Source of the DNA: Portulaca oleracea
Lineage: Eukaryota > Streptophyta > Magnoliopsida > Caryophyllales > Portulacaceae
Assembly (NCBI GenBank): GCA_029582165.1
Contig: CM055876.1
Coordinates: 25,699,817-25,763,816, forward strand
Length of the DNA: 64,000 bases
Reading direction: 5' to 3'
The notes beneath the pieces were generated by a model. The model was not told the DNA's origin. It saw only the letters and a list, made by a program, of their open reading frames with translations, and ran no database searches. Made by a program: the position numbers and the translations under genes. This document shows, piece by piece, positions 1-11,214 of this stretch (positions are counted from its first letter, which is position 1; every line of letters starts with the position of its first letter).

Positions 1-1606
1 AACCAACTTGCCAATTTTAGGAACATTCCAAATTTTTGGATTCTTCAACCCCAAACCTCTAAGTTTCCTCGGTTTACAAATAGAATTCCACTCCACCAGA
101 GGAACTCTAGTAGCATTAACATCAGCTGACCAAATAAAGTTTCGACAAACTTTAACAATTTGATCAATAACATTCTGAGGTAAGAGAAAGATATTAGCCC
201 AATAATCCACAATACTCAGAAGAACTGAATTCACCAATTGCATTCTAGCAGCATAGGATAGATGTCTAGAAGCCCATGATCTTATATTAGTAGTAATCTT
301 CTCTACCAAAAGAAGACAATCAAACTTCCCCAGTCTACCTGTTGTGATTGGGACACCTAAGTATTTCAAAGGAAAGGTTCCCTGAGTAAAACCTATAATA
401 CTGCTTAAATGTTGAACTTTCTCATTGTCACATCCAGCAAAAACCATTTGTGATTTTCCTGGACTGGCAAATAAACCAATAGACTCAACAAAATGGTTCA
501 GAATATTAGAAATATGAGCTAAAGAACCTATATCAGCAGTGCAGAAGATAATCAAATCATCTGCGAACATGAGATGATTCACCATCAAATTCTTACATTC
601 TGCATGGTATTTGAAGTCCTGGGAATTTCTCAAATTATCCAAAAGCCGAGATAAGTATTCCATAACCAGAACAAAGATGAGAAGGGAGAGAGGATCACCC
701 TGCCGAAGACCTCTACCTCCTTTGAAGTAACCATGATGTTGTCCATTCAGATTAATAGTATAAGAAGGGGATGTGACACACATCATAATCCATTGAATAA
801 ATTTAGTAGGAAAGCAAGAATCCCTAAGAGCCTCCTCAATACATTTCCAATAAATCGAATCATAAGCTTTCCTCAAATCAATCTTCATGATGCATCTAGG
901 AGAAAGATTTCTGCGTGAATATCCTTTAACCACCTCTTGACAAATAAGGATATTGTGAACAATTTCCCTACCCGGAACAAGAGCACCTTGACAATTATTG
1001 ACCAAGTGAGGTAAAACATCTCTAAGACTTTTACAAAGTAACTTTGAGAGGCATTTGTAAGAGACATTACAGCAAGAAATTGGTCGGAAATCAACAGGGA
1101 TATTAGGATTGATTTTTTTAGGGATGAGTATCATTGATGCTTCTCAAAATAGAACCCTTATCAAAGAAGTCAAAATTGGCATCACAGAAAAAATCTCCAA
1201 TTATATCCCAGTTATGCTGATAGAAAGAACTGCTAAACCCATCAGGCCCAGGAGCCTTAACAATAGAAATAGAAAAAACTATCTCACGCACCTCATTCTT
1301 GGTAAAATTCTTGATAAGACCCAAATTCTGACTAATGGAAAGAGTATTTCCATTCTGAATAATAGCAGAGTCAATGTTTTGTCTCTCATAAGTCTGTTCA
1401 CCCAATAAATTCTCATAGTAGAGTAAAACTTCAGCAGCAACATTATCAAAACCTGTGATCATATCCCCATTAGAGTTCTTCAAAGAATACACAAAAGACA
1501 TTTGCCTTTTCTTCCTCGTCTTGCTGAAGAAAATCCTTGAAGGACAGTCATCAAAGTTCAACCAACTTAGTTTAGATTGTTGCTGAATCAGTTGCTGAGC
1601 AGAGTT
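1..1606 (-). mobile_element. LINE non-LTR retrotransposon, reverse-transcriptase part, truncated
   Basis: Read on the minus strand this encodes a plant L1-type reverse transcriptase. The order is right for the family: KAPGPDGF near 1240, FRPISCCN near 1085, KIDLRKAYDS near 870, GLRQGDPLS near 700 and the catalytic FADD near 560-572, followed by a thumb/C-terminal region with KYLGVP near 360 and a zf-RVT-type linker. One frameshift lies near 1110, where the 1118-1561 frame stops and the next frame takes over. The 5' (right) end stops at an AT microsatellite that abuts the copia LTR remnant; the 3' end and poly-A lie outside the window on the left. It is a dead copy: the endonuclease domain is missing here. 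The identification is firm, the right boundary approximate. Confidence 0.9.
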
Positions 1607-1611
1607 GAGAA

Positions 1612-1613
<2 letters not shown>

Positions 1614-1646
<33 letters not shown>
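1614..1646. repeat. (AT)n microsatellite
   Basis: Uninterrupted AT dinucleotides between the 5'-truncated LINE and the surviving end of the copia 5' LTR. The junction of the two elements has been lost in this tract. Confidence 0.95.
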
Positions 1647-1648
<2 letters not shown>

Positions 1649-1719
1649 CCTGTAACTATCCCAAGCGGTTGAATATGCAAAAAAATTCTTTCGCTCCTCT
1701 TTTCTCTAATCTCTTTACA
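1645..1719 (+). repeat. Copia 5' LTR, 3' portion only
   Basis: This 75-bp stretch aligns with the last part of the 3' LTR (near 18735-18811): both have a CTA-ACTATC-CAAG-GTTGAATAT block and a TTTTCTCT-ATCTCTT block, and both end in CA. It is followed at once by TGATATTAGAGTT, a decayed form of the TGGTATCAGAGC primer site. Confidence 0.75.
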
Positions 1720-1997
1720 TGATATTAGAGTTATCAGGTTCTAACAAGAAGTTATGTTTCTAGATTGATTTGAATCACATTCTACCGATCTTCTCTCTCT
1801 TTCTTTTAATCAAAATTTCTTGATTGGTTTTCAAGCTACATAAGACAATTCTGATGCGAGTTCCGACAATTAGAATATGATGCGAACAATTCAAGATCTC
1901 TTCAATTATGATCCCTTATATCTGCAGCCATCATATCATCCAAGATTACAACCCATCAATGTCAAATTATATGGAAACAATTATCACTACAAGAAAT

Positions 1998-2395
1998 GTC
2001 ACTTTTACCAACAGGGCACTATCTGTTGGTATAAGTGAAATTTCTGTTGGTAATAGCTTTTACCAACAGATAATTATCTGTCACAAAACTGTTGGTAAAA
2101 AATCCGTTGATAAAAGTAATACCAACAGATAAGTGCATCTGTTGGTACTGTTTAGTAACACCATCAGATCAAATATGTTGGTATTGCATAGTATTTTACC
2201 AACAGATAATGAACTGATGGTAAAAAAACTTTTACCAACAAAATAAAATGTTGGTGTTACAATTTTGGCGCCAAAGTTATCACTTGTACCAACAGATTGT
2301 TTATGTTGGTAATATCATTTTGGTGCCAAAACTTATTATAGTCTTCATGCATCTGTTGGTAATAGTATTCTGAACATGCACACATCTGTTGGTAA
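1998..2395. repeat. CACTA left subterminal repeat array
   Basis: More than a dozen copies of ACCAACAGAT or its complement ATCTGTTGGT, spaced 15-40 bp in alternating orientation. A mirrored array is found at 6330-6560 at the other end. Confidence 0.9.
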
Positions 2396-2703
2396 TAATC
2401 ATATAGCAAAATCCTATATTTATTAATAATTACATTTTTGTCACCACCTGCTAGTTGTAGATGTTTCTTTCAATATATCCCTATATTAACAAATATTTGT
2501 ACATATGTAAATATTTGCTTCACTTGAAAAGAACATACCTAAACTTAAAAGTCATTTCAAAGCATCACATATCATGGAGTAACAAATACATTGTTGTAAA
2601 GCTAACTATAATGGATGGTTTGAATTTGTTAAAGAAAACTTGCTAATAAATTGTTTGTAACTAGTACTTATATAACTAAAAATACAAGTCTAAACATAAT
2701 TTA

Positions 2704-2707
<4 letters not shown>

Positions 2708-2742
<35 letters not shown>
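2708..2742. repeat. (AT)n microsatellite inside the CACTA
   Basis: Simple AT repeat. The following stretch 2752-3072 has open frames rich in Ser from a TTTCAGCAGCA repeat, but I do not recognise a protein there. Confidence 0.9.
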
Positions 2743-2745
<3 letters not shown>

Positions 2746-3944
2746 ACTCATATGCTATCATTTCCCATGATCATCAACATTGTTATCAAGATTGTTAGGA
2801 CATTTCGGCCATCAATATCTTCAAATTCATCTTCACTTTCACTTTCAGCAGCACTTTCACTTTCAGCAGCATCATCCTCAAGTGATGAAAGGTCATCTGA
2901 CAATCCCTACAATAATATTAACGACAGAAATATTCAAGACAAATGTGTGCATAAAACCCTCCACTTTTCATGTAATCTTCAATTTGATATTCAAATTAAA
3001 ATCATTGTACACATGATCAGGAATAATATACCTTACTATGCATCATTTGCATTCAAGAAAAACATCACATAGATTCACAAATTAGGAACCTGAAAATGGA
3101 TGTGAAATTTCAGCAGTTAGAATTTCGCCCAGCAAGACAAAAGAATCATGAAATAGACAAAGTGAGCACATCGAACACGAACAAGTACAGAACAATAGGA
3201 AGCTCAACTTCAAGAGCACCAACATCAGAAAATAACTAGAGGACTATAGAGTATATGGATTGCCACTTACAGAGTCATTCTTTTCTGCAGCTCTTGCTGG
3301 GGCACTAGCTGCCGTCTTGAGGGCGGTGGTGGCACTATGACTCATCGGTGTTGGCTGCTACCTGGCATTGGCTACTGCTGGACATATCTAACTGGCTCTA
3401 AAGAAGTCGACAGACACATACTAATTCAACTCTTTTTTTACTGCAGACTCCCCCCCCCCCCCACCCCTCCCCCCACCCACACACACACACAAAAACAGTG
3501 AGATGCATTTCCATGAGGCATTTTGATGTACCCCAACATAATCCAAGCATGAGATGGGAAGCAACATGTGCTCGCACTTTGTCACATCTTTGTACAGAAA
3601 TTTTAAGTCATAAAGAAAGGACAGGATAGTCACATGCCTCTTCTATGGAAGAGGGATCACTCATCATTGTATGACAAAATAAATACAATCTCATTTCAAG
3701 TATGTAAATCCTTCTCATGCAGCAAATTGGCTTTAGATAACAATTTTTTCTACTCAGTAATAATCTCCTTACCTCTAGTAGGGAAATAGGAAGAAGGCTA
3801 GAAAGGAAAGCAGAAAGCCCTTACTTTATGGTCATTGAATGATTAAAAAGACCATTTGCTTCTTGAAGAAGAAAAACATGTCTGCGCTTTCTACTATATC
3901 CCAATTTCAATGTTTGATTAAACTACATAGCAGTATTAATCGGC

Positions 3945-4412
3945 TATGATGATTGCTCTTTGTTTTTTAAATTCAGAAGAAACATTAAGCCAAAACTCAC
4001 AAGCCAATGGATCTGCTCCAGAAAGAAGCAAACCCTGATTGACTAACACAAGAAAGTAAGCAGAAAGAACCAACCTTGACATTGAGGTAATCAGAGATAG
4101 CATCCAATATAAACTAAATCTCATCCTCATGTGGTTCTGGTAACAATGTAATCTCAGTGTTAGAGTCTGTTGTCCCAGCTACCGTCCTTCCCAACCAGGG
4201 AAACATGAAAGCAACACGTTCATCCTTAGTTTTTGGAACAATTAATCCCATTCAGTTTGGAGAGTAATAACCAGGAAGAACAATATGAACACCACTGCTG
4301 GGACATATTATGAGTTGTGTATCCGCTCAAGCCAATCTCCAAATAGAATCACAAAATGGTCCAGTAGCATTTACCACAACTTTAGAATACGTGTCAAATT
4401 CTTCACCTGATT
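3945..4412 (-). pseudogene. SDP6: Captured fragment of FAD-dependent glycerol-3-phosphate dehydrogenase
   Basis: Read on the minus strand from 4412 down, the translation gives VVVNATGPFCDSI, then ICPSSGVHIVLPGYYSP, GLIVPKTKDERVAFMFPWLG and RTVAGTTDSNTEITLLPEP. This is the conserved middle of the mitochondrial FAD glycerol-3-phosphate dehydrogenase of plants (SDP6 family), which oxidises glycerol-3-phosphate to DHAP and passes electrons to the respiratory chain. At least two in-frame stops interrupt it (after RLA and after YYSPN), and the following exon (below about 4080) is eroded, with an intron-like stretch kept. The fragment begins just after a CAG that looks like a splice acceptor, so capture was of genomic DNA, not of a spliced copy. 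FAD-binding N-terminus and C-terminus are absent. It cannot make the enzyme. Confidence 0.85.
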
Positions 4413-4559
4413 TACTTACAAAGTAAGAATCACAAAGAAAAGACTATGTTCTTTATAAAAAAACATATGTATACAGATAATGATTTACTTACAAAAAAGA
4501 ATCGCAAACAAAAGACAATGTTCATAATAAATAACCATGTATGTATATAATATAACACA

Positions 4560-4620
4560 AAAAAAAGTAGCCTCAATCCCCCCCCCCCCCCACCCCCAAC
4601 CCAACACACACACACACACA
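4560..4620. repeat. Poly-C and (CA)n simple repeats
   Basis: A run of C (4579-4590) followed by a CA repeat; a similar C-rich and CA tract lies at 3446-3492. These account for Gly- and Val-rich minus-strand open frames, which are not genes. Confidence 0.85.
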
Positions 4621-4819
4621 AAACCAAAATGAAAACTAATGGGCGAACCAATAGGGAAACTAAGATCAATTTTAGCATTAACAGAGACCAGTTAAGAAAT
4701 GCAGCAAAGAATTAACTGATAGAAACCAAATAAACATACCCTCCAGCTTCATGACCCAAGATGCGAGGGAAAACAGGTGTTTAGCCCTGAGGAAAGCACA
4801 AATTAAATGAGTAAATTCT

Positions 4820-5330
4820 ATGAGACAAATCCAAATGGTAATTTTGGTGGAAAGTTGTTGAGAGGAAGCCATCTGAAAAGAGATATTGCTTGTATACAAA
4901 AGGTCTTCTGATCCTTCAACAAGTCTTCTTTTTTAGTTTGTGAAACCTTCTTAACTACACCTTTAGGAAATTCAATATCAAAAGGAAGCTCCCTACATTT
5001 GACCAATGACTGCAATGCAAGATCTATTTGTTGTGTAAATTATCCAATAGTTCTTCTTCCTTGCTATTCTGTTCATTTTTTTATTCTAAAGATTGCACTT
5101 GAGATGAGCTTGGCAGTTCATCAGCAAGGGTATATTCTTGTAAATCACCAGATTTATTGGCAAGTTCTAATTTCTTCCCATCCCATGACCCATCCAGGTA
5201 CCTACACAATAATTGCAACATAATAAGTCAGAGATGCAGCCAAAGCAATGAGTTCATTATCATCACAGCCAAGAATCTGAAATGGCTTCAAACGGTATGA
5301 TGATATGTTCCACACTTCAGCAAGAACAAT
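4820..5330 (-). pseudogene. Captured gene fragment inside CACTA, unidentified
   Basis: The minus strand has exon-like pieces: AEVWNISSYRLKPFQILGCD near 5250-5320, RYLDGSWDGKKLELANKSGD near 5140-5200 and FDIEFPKGVVKKVSQTKKED near 4940-4995. A splice-acceptor-like TAG lies between the first two. They have the composition of real coding sequence but are separated by stops and frame changes. I do not recognise the protein family. The location, next to the SDP6-like piece and inside the CACTA, says it is captured host DNA. Confidence 0.45.
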
Positions 5331-5816
5331 ACATAGAAGCACAAATTGTTTGGTATCTAACCAAAAACTAGCAATATGCCTAACGGCCTAAGACTGATTG
5401 TCTACTAAAGCCAAGATACCAAACATAGGACACAGTGGATTATCCTAATGAATGCGAGTAATATTCCTTGTGCCAATATGAATCAGAAATTTTATGTAAT
5501 AAAAATTATATTTGAAGCATGTAGGCTTAGTAGCCATAGTAGGCGTAGGAAGTCTATGAGGAAGAAAATACTTCCCCTGTGAGTTTGATTCGCAAGTAGT
5601 CATACCATATGTTGAAAGAACTGACTCGCCCTACGCTTATACATACTCAAATCATGACTAAGAAGACCTCAAAAGCTCAAATCTTACACAAATTCATTGT
5701 AAACTCGACCACAAACTATCAGAAAATCAAATTTCCACAATTCGAAACAAAAATCAATCCCTTTGCACTTCACACTGCTCACATATTACCAAAGGAGCAT
5801 CATATCTAAATCAAAT

Positions 5817-6281
5817 TCACGAACAACTTTCCATCACTACACACCAAAGACCAAAAAGTGAATAAATTGTGAAAGAGAGAAATGTAGGGCAACAATACAC
5901 ACCACCGGCTATTCCACTAGCAGTGAGAGACTTCGCAAATCTAACAAACGAAAACAGAGACTTGACACCTTCCGTTGCAGCTTTCGCTTCTTTCGTTAAT
6001 CTCACAATCGCCGTCACAGCAGACTCACCTCGCTTAAAATCCTCTGATACCATCTCCGACTATTTCACCTCCTCTATAAACCCTAGAAATCGACGACGAC
6101 AATTGGAACTCACCGCAAGAACCCTATCCCAGTCACCGGACAACAAGTGATCCCGTAGGCCGTAGTTTCCTCTCAGTGCCACGAATCCAACATGAATGAA
6201 CTGAGAATTGGGGTTTTGAATTAGGCTTGAATGACTTGGGATAAAAGAGGAAGACATGGCGCAACAGTTTTTATTTTTCAA
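5817..6281 (-). pseudogene. Captured 5' gene fragment inside CACTA, unidentified
   Basis: Two minus-strand frames follow each other: 6281-6060 (starting MKNKNCCAMSSSFIPS) and 6053-5817, which includes GESAVTAIVRLTKEAKAATE. The second looks like the amphipathic start of a plant protein, and the region is less AT-rich than its surroundings, like a captured first exon. No family recognised. It lies just inside the right subterminal repeats, a common place for acquired fragments in CACTA elements. Confidence 0.4.
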
Positions 6282-6329
6282 TTAGATCGCGCTGAATGTC
6301 TATTACAAACACAAATTTTCATTTAATAC

Positions 6330-6580
6330 GCTACAATACCAACATATAATTTAACTGTTGGTATTGTAAAATTAATACCAACATATAATTTAACCGTTGG
6401 ATTGTAAAATTAATACCAACAGTTAAATTTATATTTGTCGGTATAAATTTTTTTTACCAACAGATACTGTAAGTGTTGGTAAATTATTAATAATACCAAC
6501 ATATATTTAATCTGTTGGTAAATATACACTTTTACCAACAGATAATATATCTGTCACTAACAATCTGTTGATAAAAGCAA
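6330..6580. repeat. CACTA right subterminal repeat array
   Basis: Repeated ACCAACA-type motifs in both orientations (for example TACCAACAGATA near 6450 and 6533), mirroring the left array. It ends at the terminal GTAGTG at 6594. Confidence 0.88.
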
Positions 6581-6597
6581 CTTTTTTTGTAGTGTAT

Positions 6598-8010
6598 CAG
6601 AAGTAATACATTTTTGGTCTCGCATCCATAAGGTAATAGGCTACTCTTGGATCTAGAAGGGGCCTAAGGTTTTACGTAGCCTTAATAGGGTATTTACGTC
6701 AGGCTCAAGTCATTTTTCCAATATATGGACTTGAAACTCGGGATGGCTAGCGAAGAATTGGCTAAGTACGAAACATATTTGTAAGGGGCAAAAGCGGCAA
6801 TTCAAACATGGAAGGAGATGGAAGATTTTACAAATGAACATGAAGGAGAAAAGTCCAGCGATAAGGGGACATAATTGTGTCATTGCCTGACAAGCCCGTG
6901 TCCCTCCCAGCAAAACGAGGCTAAAAGTTGCGATTAAGGTCATGATCGTGTCGTCTGACCACATGGTCGTGTCTGGGAGGGGGGATATCATGATCGTGTC
7001 ATCAGGGGGACACTCTCGTGATCCTTGGGATGCAATTGACCCATTAATCCAAGTCACGGGACATCACTGTGTCGACCCTTGACATGCATGTGTCTCCCCA
7101 TCCAGAAGGCCTAACACACTCGTCTTAGGGCACAACACAGTTGTGTTGTTCCAGTGTATTTTGACTGAGATTATTTTTTATTTATATTCATCTTTTATCT
7201 TTTGTAGGTAGTTTTGCACGCATGTACTTTTAACTTTTTACCCCTTCCCCCACATTTTCTTCGGGTTATTAACCTAGGATTAATCTTAGCCATTGGTTTT
7301 GTAATAGATTGATTAGAGCCCCTTATCTTAGCTTTTTTTGTATGTCAGGGATTACTCCATCCAAGTTCTTATTTAATCTAAGGTATGTGGGAAAGAAAGA
7401 TGTTAACTTAAGGTGAATATGAACGATATGAATCGGTATTTAAAAACCCTTTCCATCAAATACTCATATTTCTATCCATGGTTGTGGTGGTGAGTGAGTG
7501 TTCCCTTTAGATCTTGATTGGTGAGTTCTATATATGTCAAGCTTGGTGAGTTCTACCTTGGATCCTATCAAATGCTAGCTGGTGATTCCACCTTTAGGAC
7601 AACCATTTGAAGGTCCTTAGATCAATCTTGGTGGATTCTATCCTTTAGAGTTGATCATATCTAGCTCTATTTTTCCTTATTATTGGAAAATTCATAGCTT
7701 TACTGTGGTACCGTCTTTACATGCTTATTGATAATTTTTGGGATGTTTATGATCATGAACAAGTCCTTGGATAATGGGTATTCATGTGGGTATTAATCTT
7801 AGGTTTAGATTCAAGTTTGGAGAGGATTTTGGAGTAGTTTTTATTGTTTTATAGAAATATTTTGTCGGATATGATTATATGATGTAACCCTGATCCTTAG
7901 GGGAATCTCCATATGTTATCAAGTCTTATAGAAAACCCCCCAACACACACACATAGACATTCATCAAGAAGTGAAGATGATCTATGAATATCGCTCTTCG
8001 TACGAAGTTG
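6598..8010. other. Copia gag remnant, then an inserted segment of unknown class
   Basis: Just right of the CACTA, TTTTGGTCTCGCATCCATAA reads FWSRIH, the continuation of copia gag. From about 6650 to 8010 the sequence is unrelated to gag, which resumes near 8045 with LDQWIKYDTM. The inserted 1.35 kb has no coding capacity. It carries several CGTGTC/CATGATCGTGTC motifs (6890-7090) and a long non-coding tail. A solo LTR or truncated LTR element is the likeliest identity, but I could not define matching ends. Confidence 0.45.
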
Positions 8011-8895
8011 AAGTTCGAGTTTGTGTCTAGAGGATGCAATAGTATTATCAAGGTCAGATGTTGGATCAGTGGATTAAATATGATACTATGGTAATTAGCT
8101 GGCTCCTTAACTCTATGATTCTTGATCTTTCTGAGTCTTTCCTTTATATTGAGTCATCAAAGGAACTTTGAGAGGAGTTGTTCGAAAGGTTCTGACAAAG
8201 CAATGGTCCCGTGCTCTTCCAATCGGACAAGGAGACTAATGAATTACATCAAGGAATTAAGAAAATAACTCTATGATAGTTTATCACACAAAAAATAAAA
8301 GCAACTATGGGATATTAAATTCCATGACCAGTATGCCTAAATGTACATATCTAAATACATGTCCTCATGGTAAACAAATTACTAAATTGGAGTAAAGGAT
8401 GAGGCTATTGCAGTTCTAATGTACCTTGGTACGCCTTAGTGATAATTATGATATCATCAGGGGGGGAAATCCTTCTTATGGATCCTCTTCCTTCTGTAAG
8501 CAAGGCTTATTCACTGACTCAAATGGAGGAGATCTAGAAACAAGTGTCAACAAGCCTTCATACAATTAGAGAACTTGTGGCATATGTCGCAAAACAAGGC
8601 ATAAATTGCGATGGTAAAGTTAGCAATGCTTTAGTTGCAAAGAATGTACAAAAGGATCAGACAAGAAGGATGGGAGGATATCCCATAATGGAAAGTTTTG
8701 TAACTACTGCCATAAGCCAAGACATGAATGGGACTAGTGCAGCGGTGCTTCAAGTTACATGGCTATCCAGATTGGTATGAGAAAAAGAAGAATGGAAGAT
8801 ATGTTGCGAATGTTTATGTCAACTCTCAAGAGTATTCTAACATGCCTCTCGACAGCACACATGGAGTTAGTTCTCCTTTTGATGTAAAACTAATC
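8010..8895 (+). pseudogene. Copia gag (capsid and zinc knuckle), degenerate
   Basis: Translation with frame changes gives QWIKYDTMVISWLLNS, SLYIESSKEL-type and QSNGPVLFQSDKE blocks of the UBN2/retrotran_gag domain. A zinc knuckle CNYC-HKPRH-EWD-C follows at 8697-8741, with a TAG stop one residue before the last Cys, and then CFKLHGYPDWYEKKK. Stops occur throughout. The domain order and the HGYPDWY motif are diagnostic of Ty1/copia nucleocapsid. Confidence 0.85.
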
Positions 8896-9107
8896 CAAGT
8901 TATTCCATAAGATATAATCAAAATGACAAAAGACAGACAGTCCCCAGAGAGTCAAGCAGATACAGTGAGCCATTACGCTCACTTTGCTGGTATTCAAGCT
9001 ATTGCTGACGCCTCTAATACCTGTTGCAATGCTCAAATATGTAATGCTACTTGGATCATTGACATTGGAGCCAATGATCACATAGCTTATGGCTTGAAAA
9101 TTTTCTC
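8896..9107 (+). pseudogene. Copia protease start, interrupted
   Basis: ATWIIDIGANDHIAY (near 9046-9090) is the copia aspartic protease signature, with DIG where active enzymes have DSG or DTG. The frame runs into the LTR of the inserted element at 9108 and its continuation lies beyond 10658. Confidence 0.85.
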
Positions 9108-10658
9108 TGTTTAGGTTTTAATTATAAGAGCAATACATAATAGCGGTGGCACCAAAATAAGATGACTACTGGATATCGAGAAAAAAAATAAATGCAAGAG
9201 TAAAGGGGACAAGAATTTAACATGGAAACCTAAATCGGGAAAAAACCACGGGTGGCACAAGCACAAACGAATCCACTATTGGTAGAGAGTACAACGAACG
9301 ATCTCACCCCGGGATCAACACCAAGAGAGTAGAACAACCCAGACAAACTCTCACAAATACTCTCACCAATGAGAATACAAAATTTCTAAATATCTGAATG
9401 CACCAGATCCAAAATTTACCCCAATGGGCACCAAACTTGGTCGCGTCAAACAAGGCTAATAAAACCCTCTACTTATAGGAAAAACTCCCTATAAACCTAA
9501 CTTGACTCCCACTTCAATTAGATTTAGAATCTAATACAATTAGGAAACCTAACATAATAAGGAAACCTAAATAATATCCTAATACAATTAGGAAACAAGT
9601 AATTGTGGGATCAAGAGATTGAGTGATTTTAGGACACTTTCCTAATAATCTCCACCTTGGACTAAAATTAACGAAAGATCCAAAATTTCTTCATCGCCAA
9701 CGAACCTCTGAAAGGTAGAACTGCGATGGGTAGCCAAACCGCTAAATGGTCACAAACTGGATCCAATAAAAATCTTCAGATCCAAAATTTCTTCATCGCC
9801 AACGAACCTATGCAAGGTAGAACTGTGATGGGTAGTCAAACCGTTGAACAGTCACAAACTGGATCCAACAGAAATCTTCAGATCCAAAATTTCTTCATCG
9901 CCAACGAACCTCTGAAAGGTAGAACTGCGATGGGTAGCCAAACCGCTGAACGGTCACAAACTGGATCCAACAGAAATCTTCACAACCCCCATATCTAATC
10001 TTGCCAGCGAATTTATTGATACCAACGAACGAATTTCTTTATGTAGTCTTCTCATAATTGAAACTCTTACATGAACCCTAACTCCACAAACTTGAACAAC
10101 TATGGCTCTGATACCACTTGTTTGGGTTTTAATTATAAGAGCAATACATAATAGCGGTGGCACCAAAATAAGATGACTACTAGATATCGAGAAAAAAAAT
10201 AAATGCAAGAGTAAAGGGGACAAGAATTTAACATGGAACCCCAAATCGGGAAAAAACCACGGGCGGCACAAGCACAAACGAATCCACTATTGGTAGATAG
10301 TACAACGGACGATCTCACCCCGAGATCAACACCAAGAGAGTAGAACAACCCACACGAACTCTAACAAATATTCTAACCAATGGGAATACGAAATTTCTGA
10401 ATATCTAAATGCACCAGATCCAAAATTTGCCCCGATGGGCACCAAATTTGGTCGCGCCAAACAAGGTGAATAAAACCCTCTATTTATAGGAAAAACTCCC
10501 TATAAACCTAACTTGACTCCCACTCCAATTAGATTTAGAATCTAATACAATTAACAAATCTAACATAATAAGGAAACCTAAATAATATCCTAATACAATT
10601 AGGAAACAAATAATTGTGGGATCAAGAGACTGGGTGATTTTAGGACACTTTCCTAACA
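9108..10658 (-). mobile_element. Short non-autonomous LTR retrotransposon
   Basis: Two direct repeats of 540 bp (9108-9647 and 10119-10658) begin TGTTT and end CCTAATA or CCTAACA. The host target TTCTC is duplicated exactly on both sides (9103-9107 and 10659-10663). Beside the right LTR is TGGCTCTGATACCA (10103-10116), the reverse complement of a tRNA-iMet primer-binding site, and beside the left LTR is CTCCACCTT, the complement of a polypurine tract. The element therefore reads on the minus strand. The 470-bp interior has no gag or pol, only a 102-bp tandem repeat. This is a TRIM/SMART-like element that needed another element's enzymes. The LTRs remain very similar, so it is much younger than its copia host. 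Confidence 0.93.
9677..9982. repeat. Three 102-bp tandem repeats inside the short LTR element
   Basis: GATCCAAAATTTCTTCATCG recurs at 9677, 9779 and 9881, with the whole 102-bp unit conserved. As 102 is a multiple of three, this creates a 90-codon repeat frame at 9726-9998 with no sign of being a gene. Confidence 0.9.
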
Positions 10659-10990
10659 TTCTCTAATCTGGTTGACGTACTTACCCTACCCCGTGCATGT
10701 CTCCACGCTTGACGGTAGTATCAAAACTATTACCTTAGTGTGATGTATTGAAAATCAGTCCAAGTATAACATTGCAAAAGGTTATTTACATCCTAGATTT
10801 CAAGTGCAACTTGCTTTCTGTGATTAGGTGGTTGAATGATCAAAACTTGTATGTGCACATGTATCCTGATAAGTGTGTCTTTCATGACCTTTTAAGTAAT
10901 AAGATCGTTGTTTTGGCACAATCAGTAGCTGGCCTATATAGGATAATTCCTAGCTCTGTTGAAGAAGGAACACAAATTGTTGAAGAAGTT
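10659..10990 (+). pseudogene. Copia protease end and GAG-pre-integrase remnant
   Basis: After the duplicated TTCTC the copia frame resumes. SITLQKVIYILDFKCNLLSV, LNDQNLYVHMYPDKCVFHDL and AGLYRI are the conserved GAG-pre-integrase region that precedes the integrase core. The integrase itself is absent: beyond about 11000 the sequence is no longer copia. Confidence 0.85.
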
Positions 10991-11214
10991 ACTGAATCTG
11001 CGTGGCTTAGAGGCGCCCATGTACTCATTTTAGGTCAGCGTTTGACCCAGGAGGTGAAATGTAGGTTCAGATTCCCTGTGGATAGGCCGCATGGCATGCC
11101 TGTGGATCCGTCCGCATATTTATGGATTTTGAGCCTATTTTTGTGGGTTTTAGGTTGCATTTTTGTGCGGGTAAACCGCGTGGCTTGCCTAGTGCCCCTA
11201 TTATTGCCTTTTTT
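10991..11214. other. Unidentified segment replacing copia integrase, left half
   Basis: This stretch and 17985-18205 flank the 11215-17984 element and must have been contiguous before it inserted. Both carry GGCATGCC-like palindromic words (11092-11101, 18047-18063). It is neither integrase nor RT, so an earlier insertion or rearrangement had already replaced pol. Not identified. Confidence 0.4.

Larger units (their letters stand above)
1985..6594. mobile_element. CACTA transposon, non-autonomous, with captured gene pieces
   Basis: The left end starts CACTACAAGAAATGTCAC; the right end, reverse-complemented, starts CACTACAAAAAAAGTTGC. Both ends are flanked by the 3-bp duplication TAT (1982-1984 and 6595-6597), as expected for CACTA/EnSpm. 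Each end carries a dense subterminal array of the motif ACCAACAGAT in both orientations (1998-2390 and 6330-6560), the usual transposase-binding arrangement. No transposase gene is visible, so it would have moved using another element's enzyme. Its interior holds pieces of host-like genes on the minus strand. It sits in the copia gag, splitting the codons just before a conserved Trp-Ser motif. Confidence 0.92.

Noticed and set aside
1998..2395. CRISPR-like spaced repeats (ACCAACAGAT)
   Set aside because: Repeats are 10 bp, occur in both orientations and are mirrored at the other end of a CACTA; this is a plant genome.
3421..3633. Minus-strand open frame of 70 codons with a Gly run
   Set aside because: Made by C-rich and CA simple repeats inside the CACTA; no domain.
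9726..9998. 90-codon open frame with repeated peptide
   Set aside because: It is the 102-bp tandem repeat of a non-coding LTR element, on the strand opposite to the element's sense.
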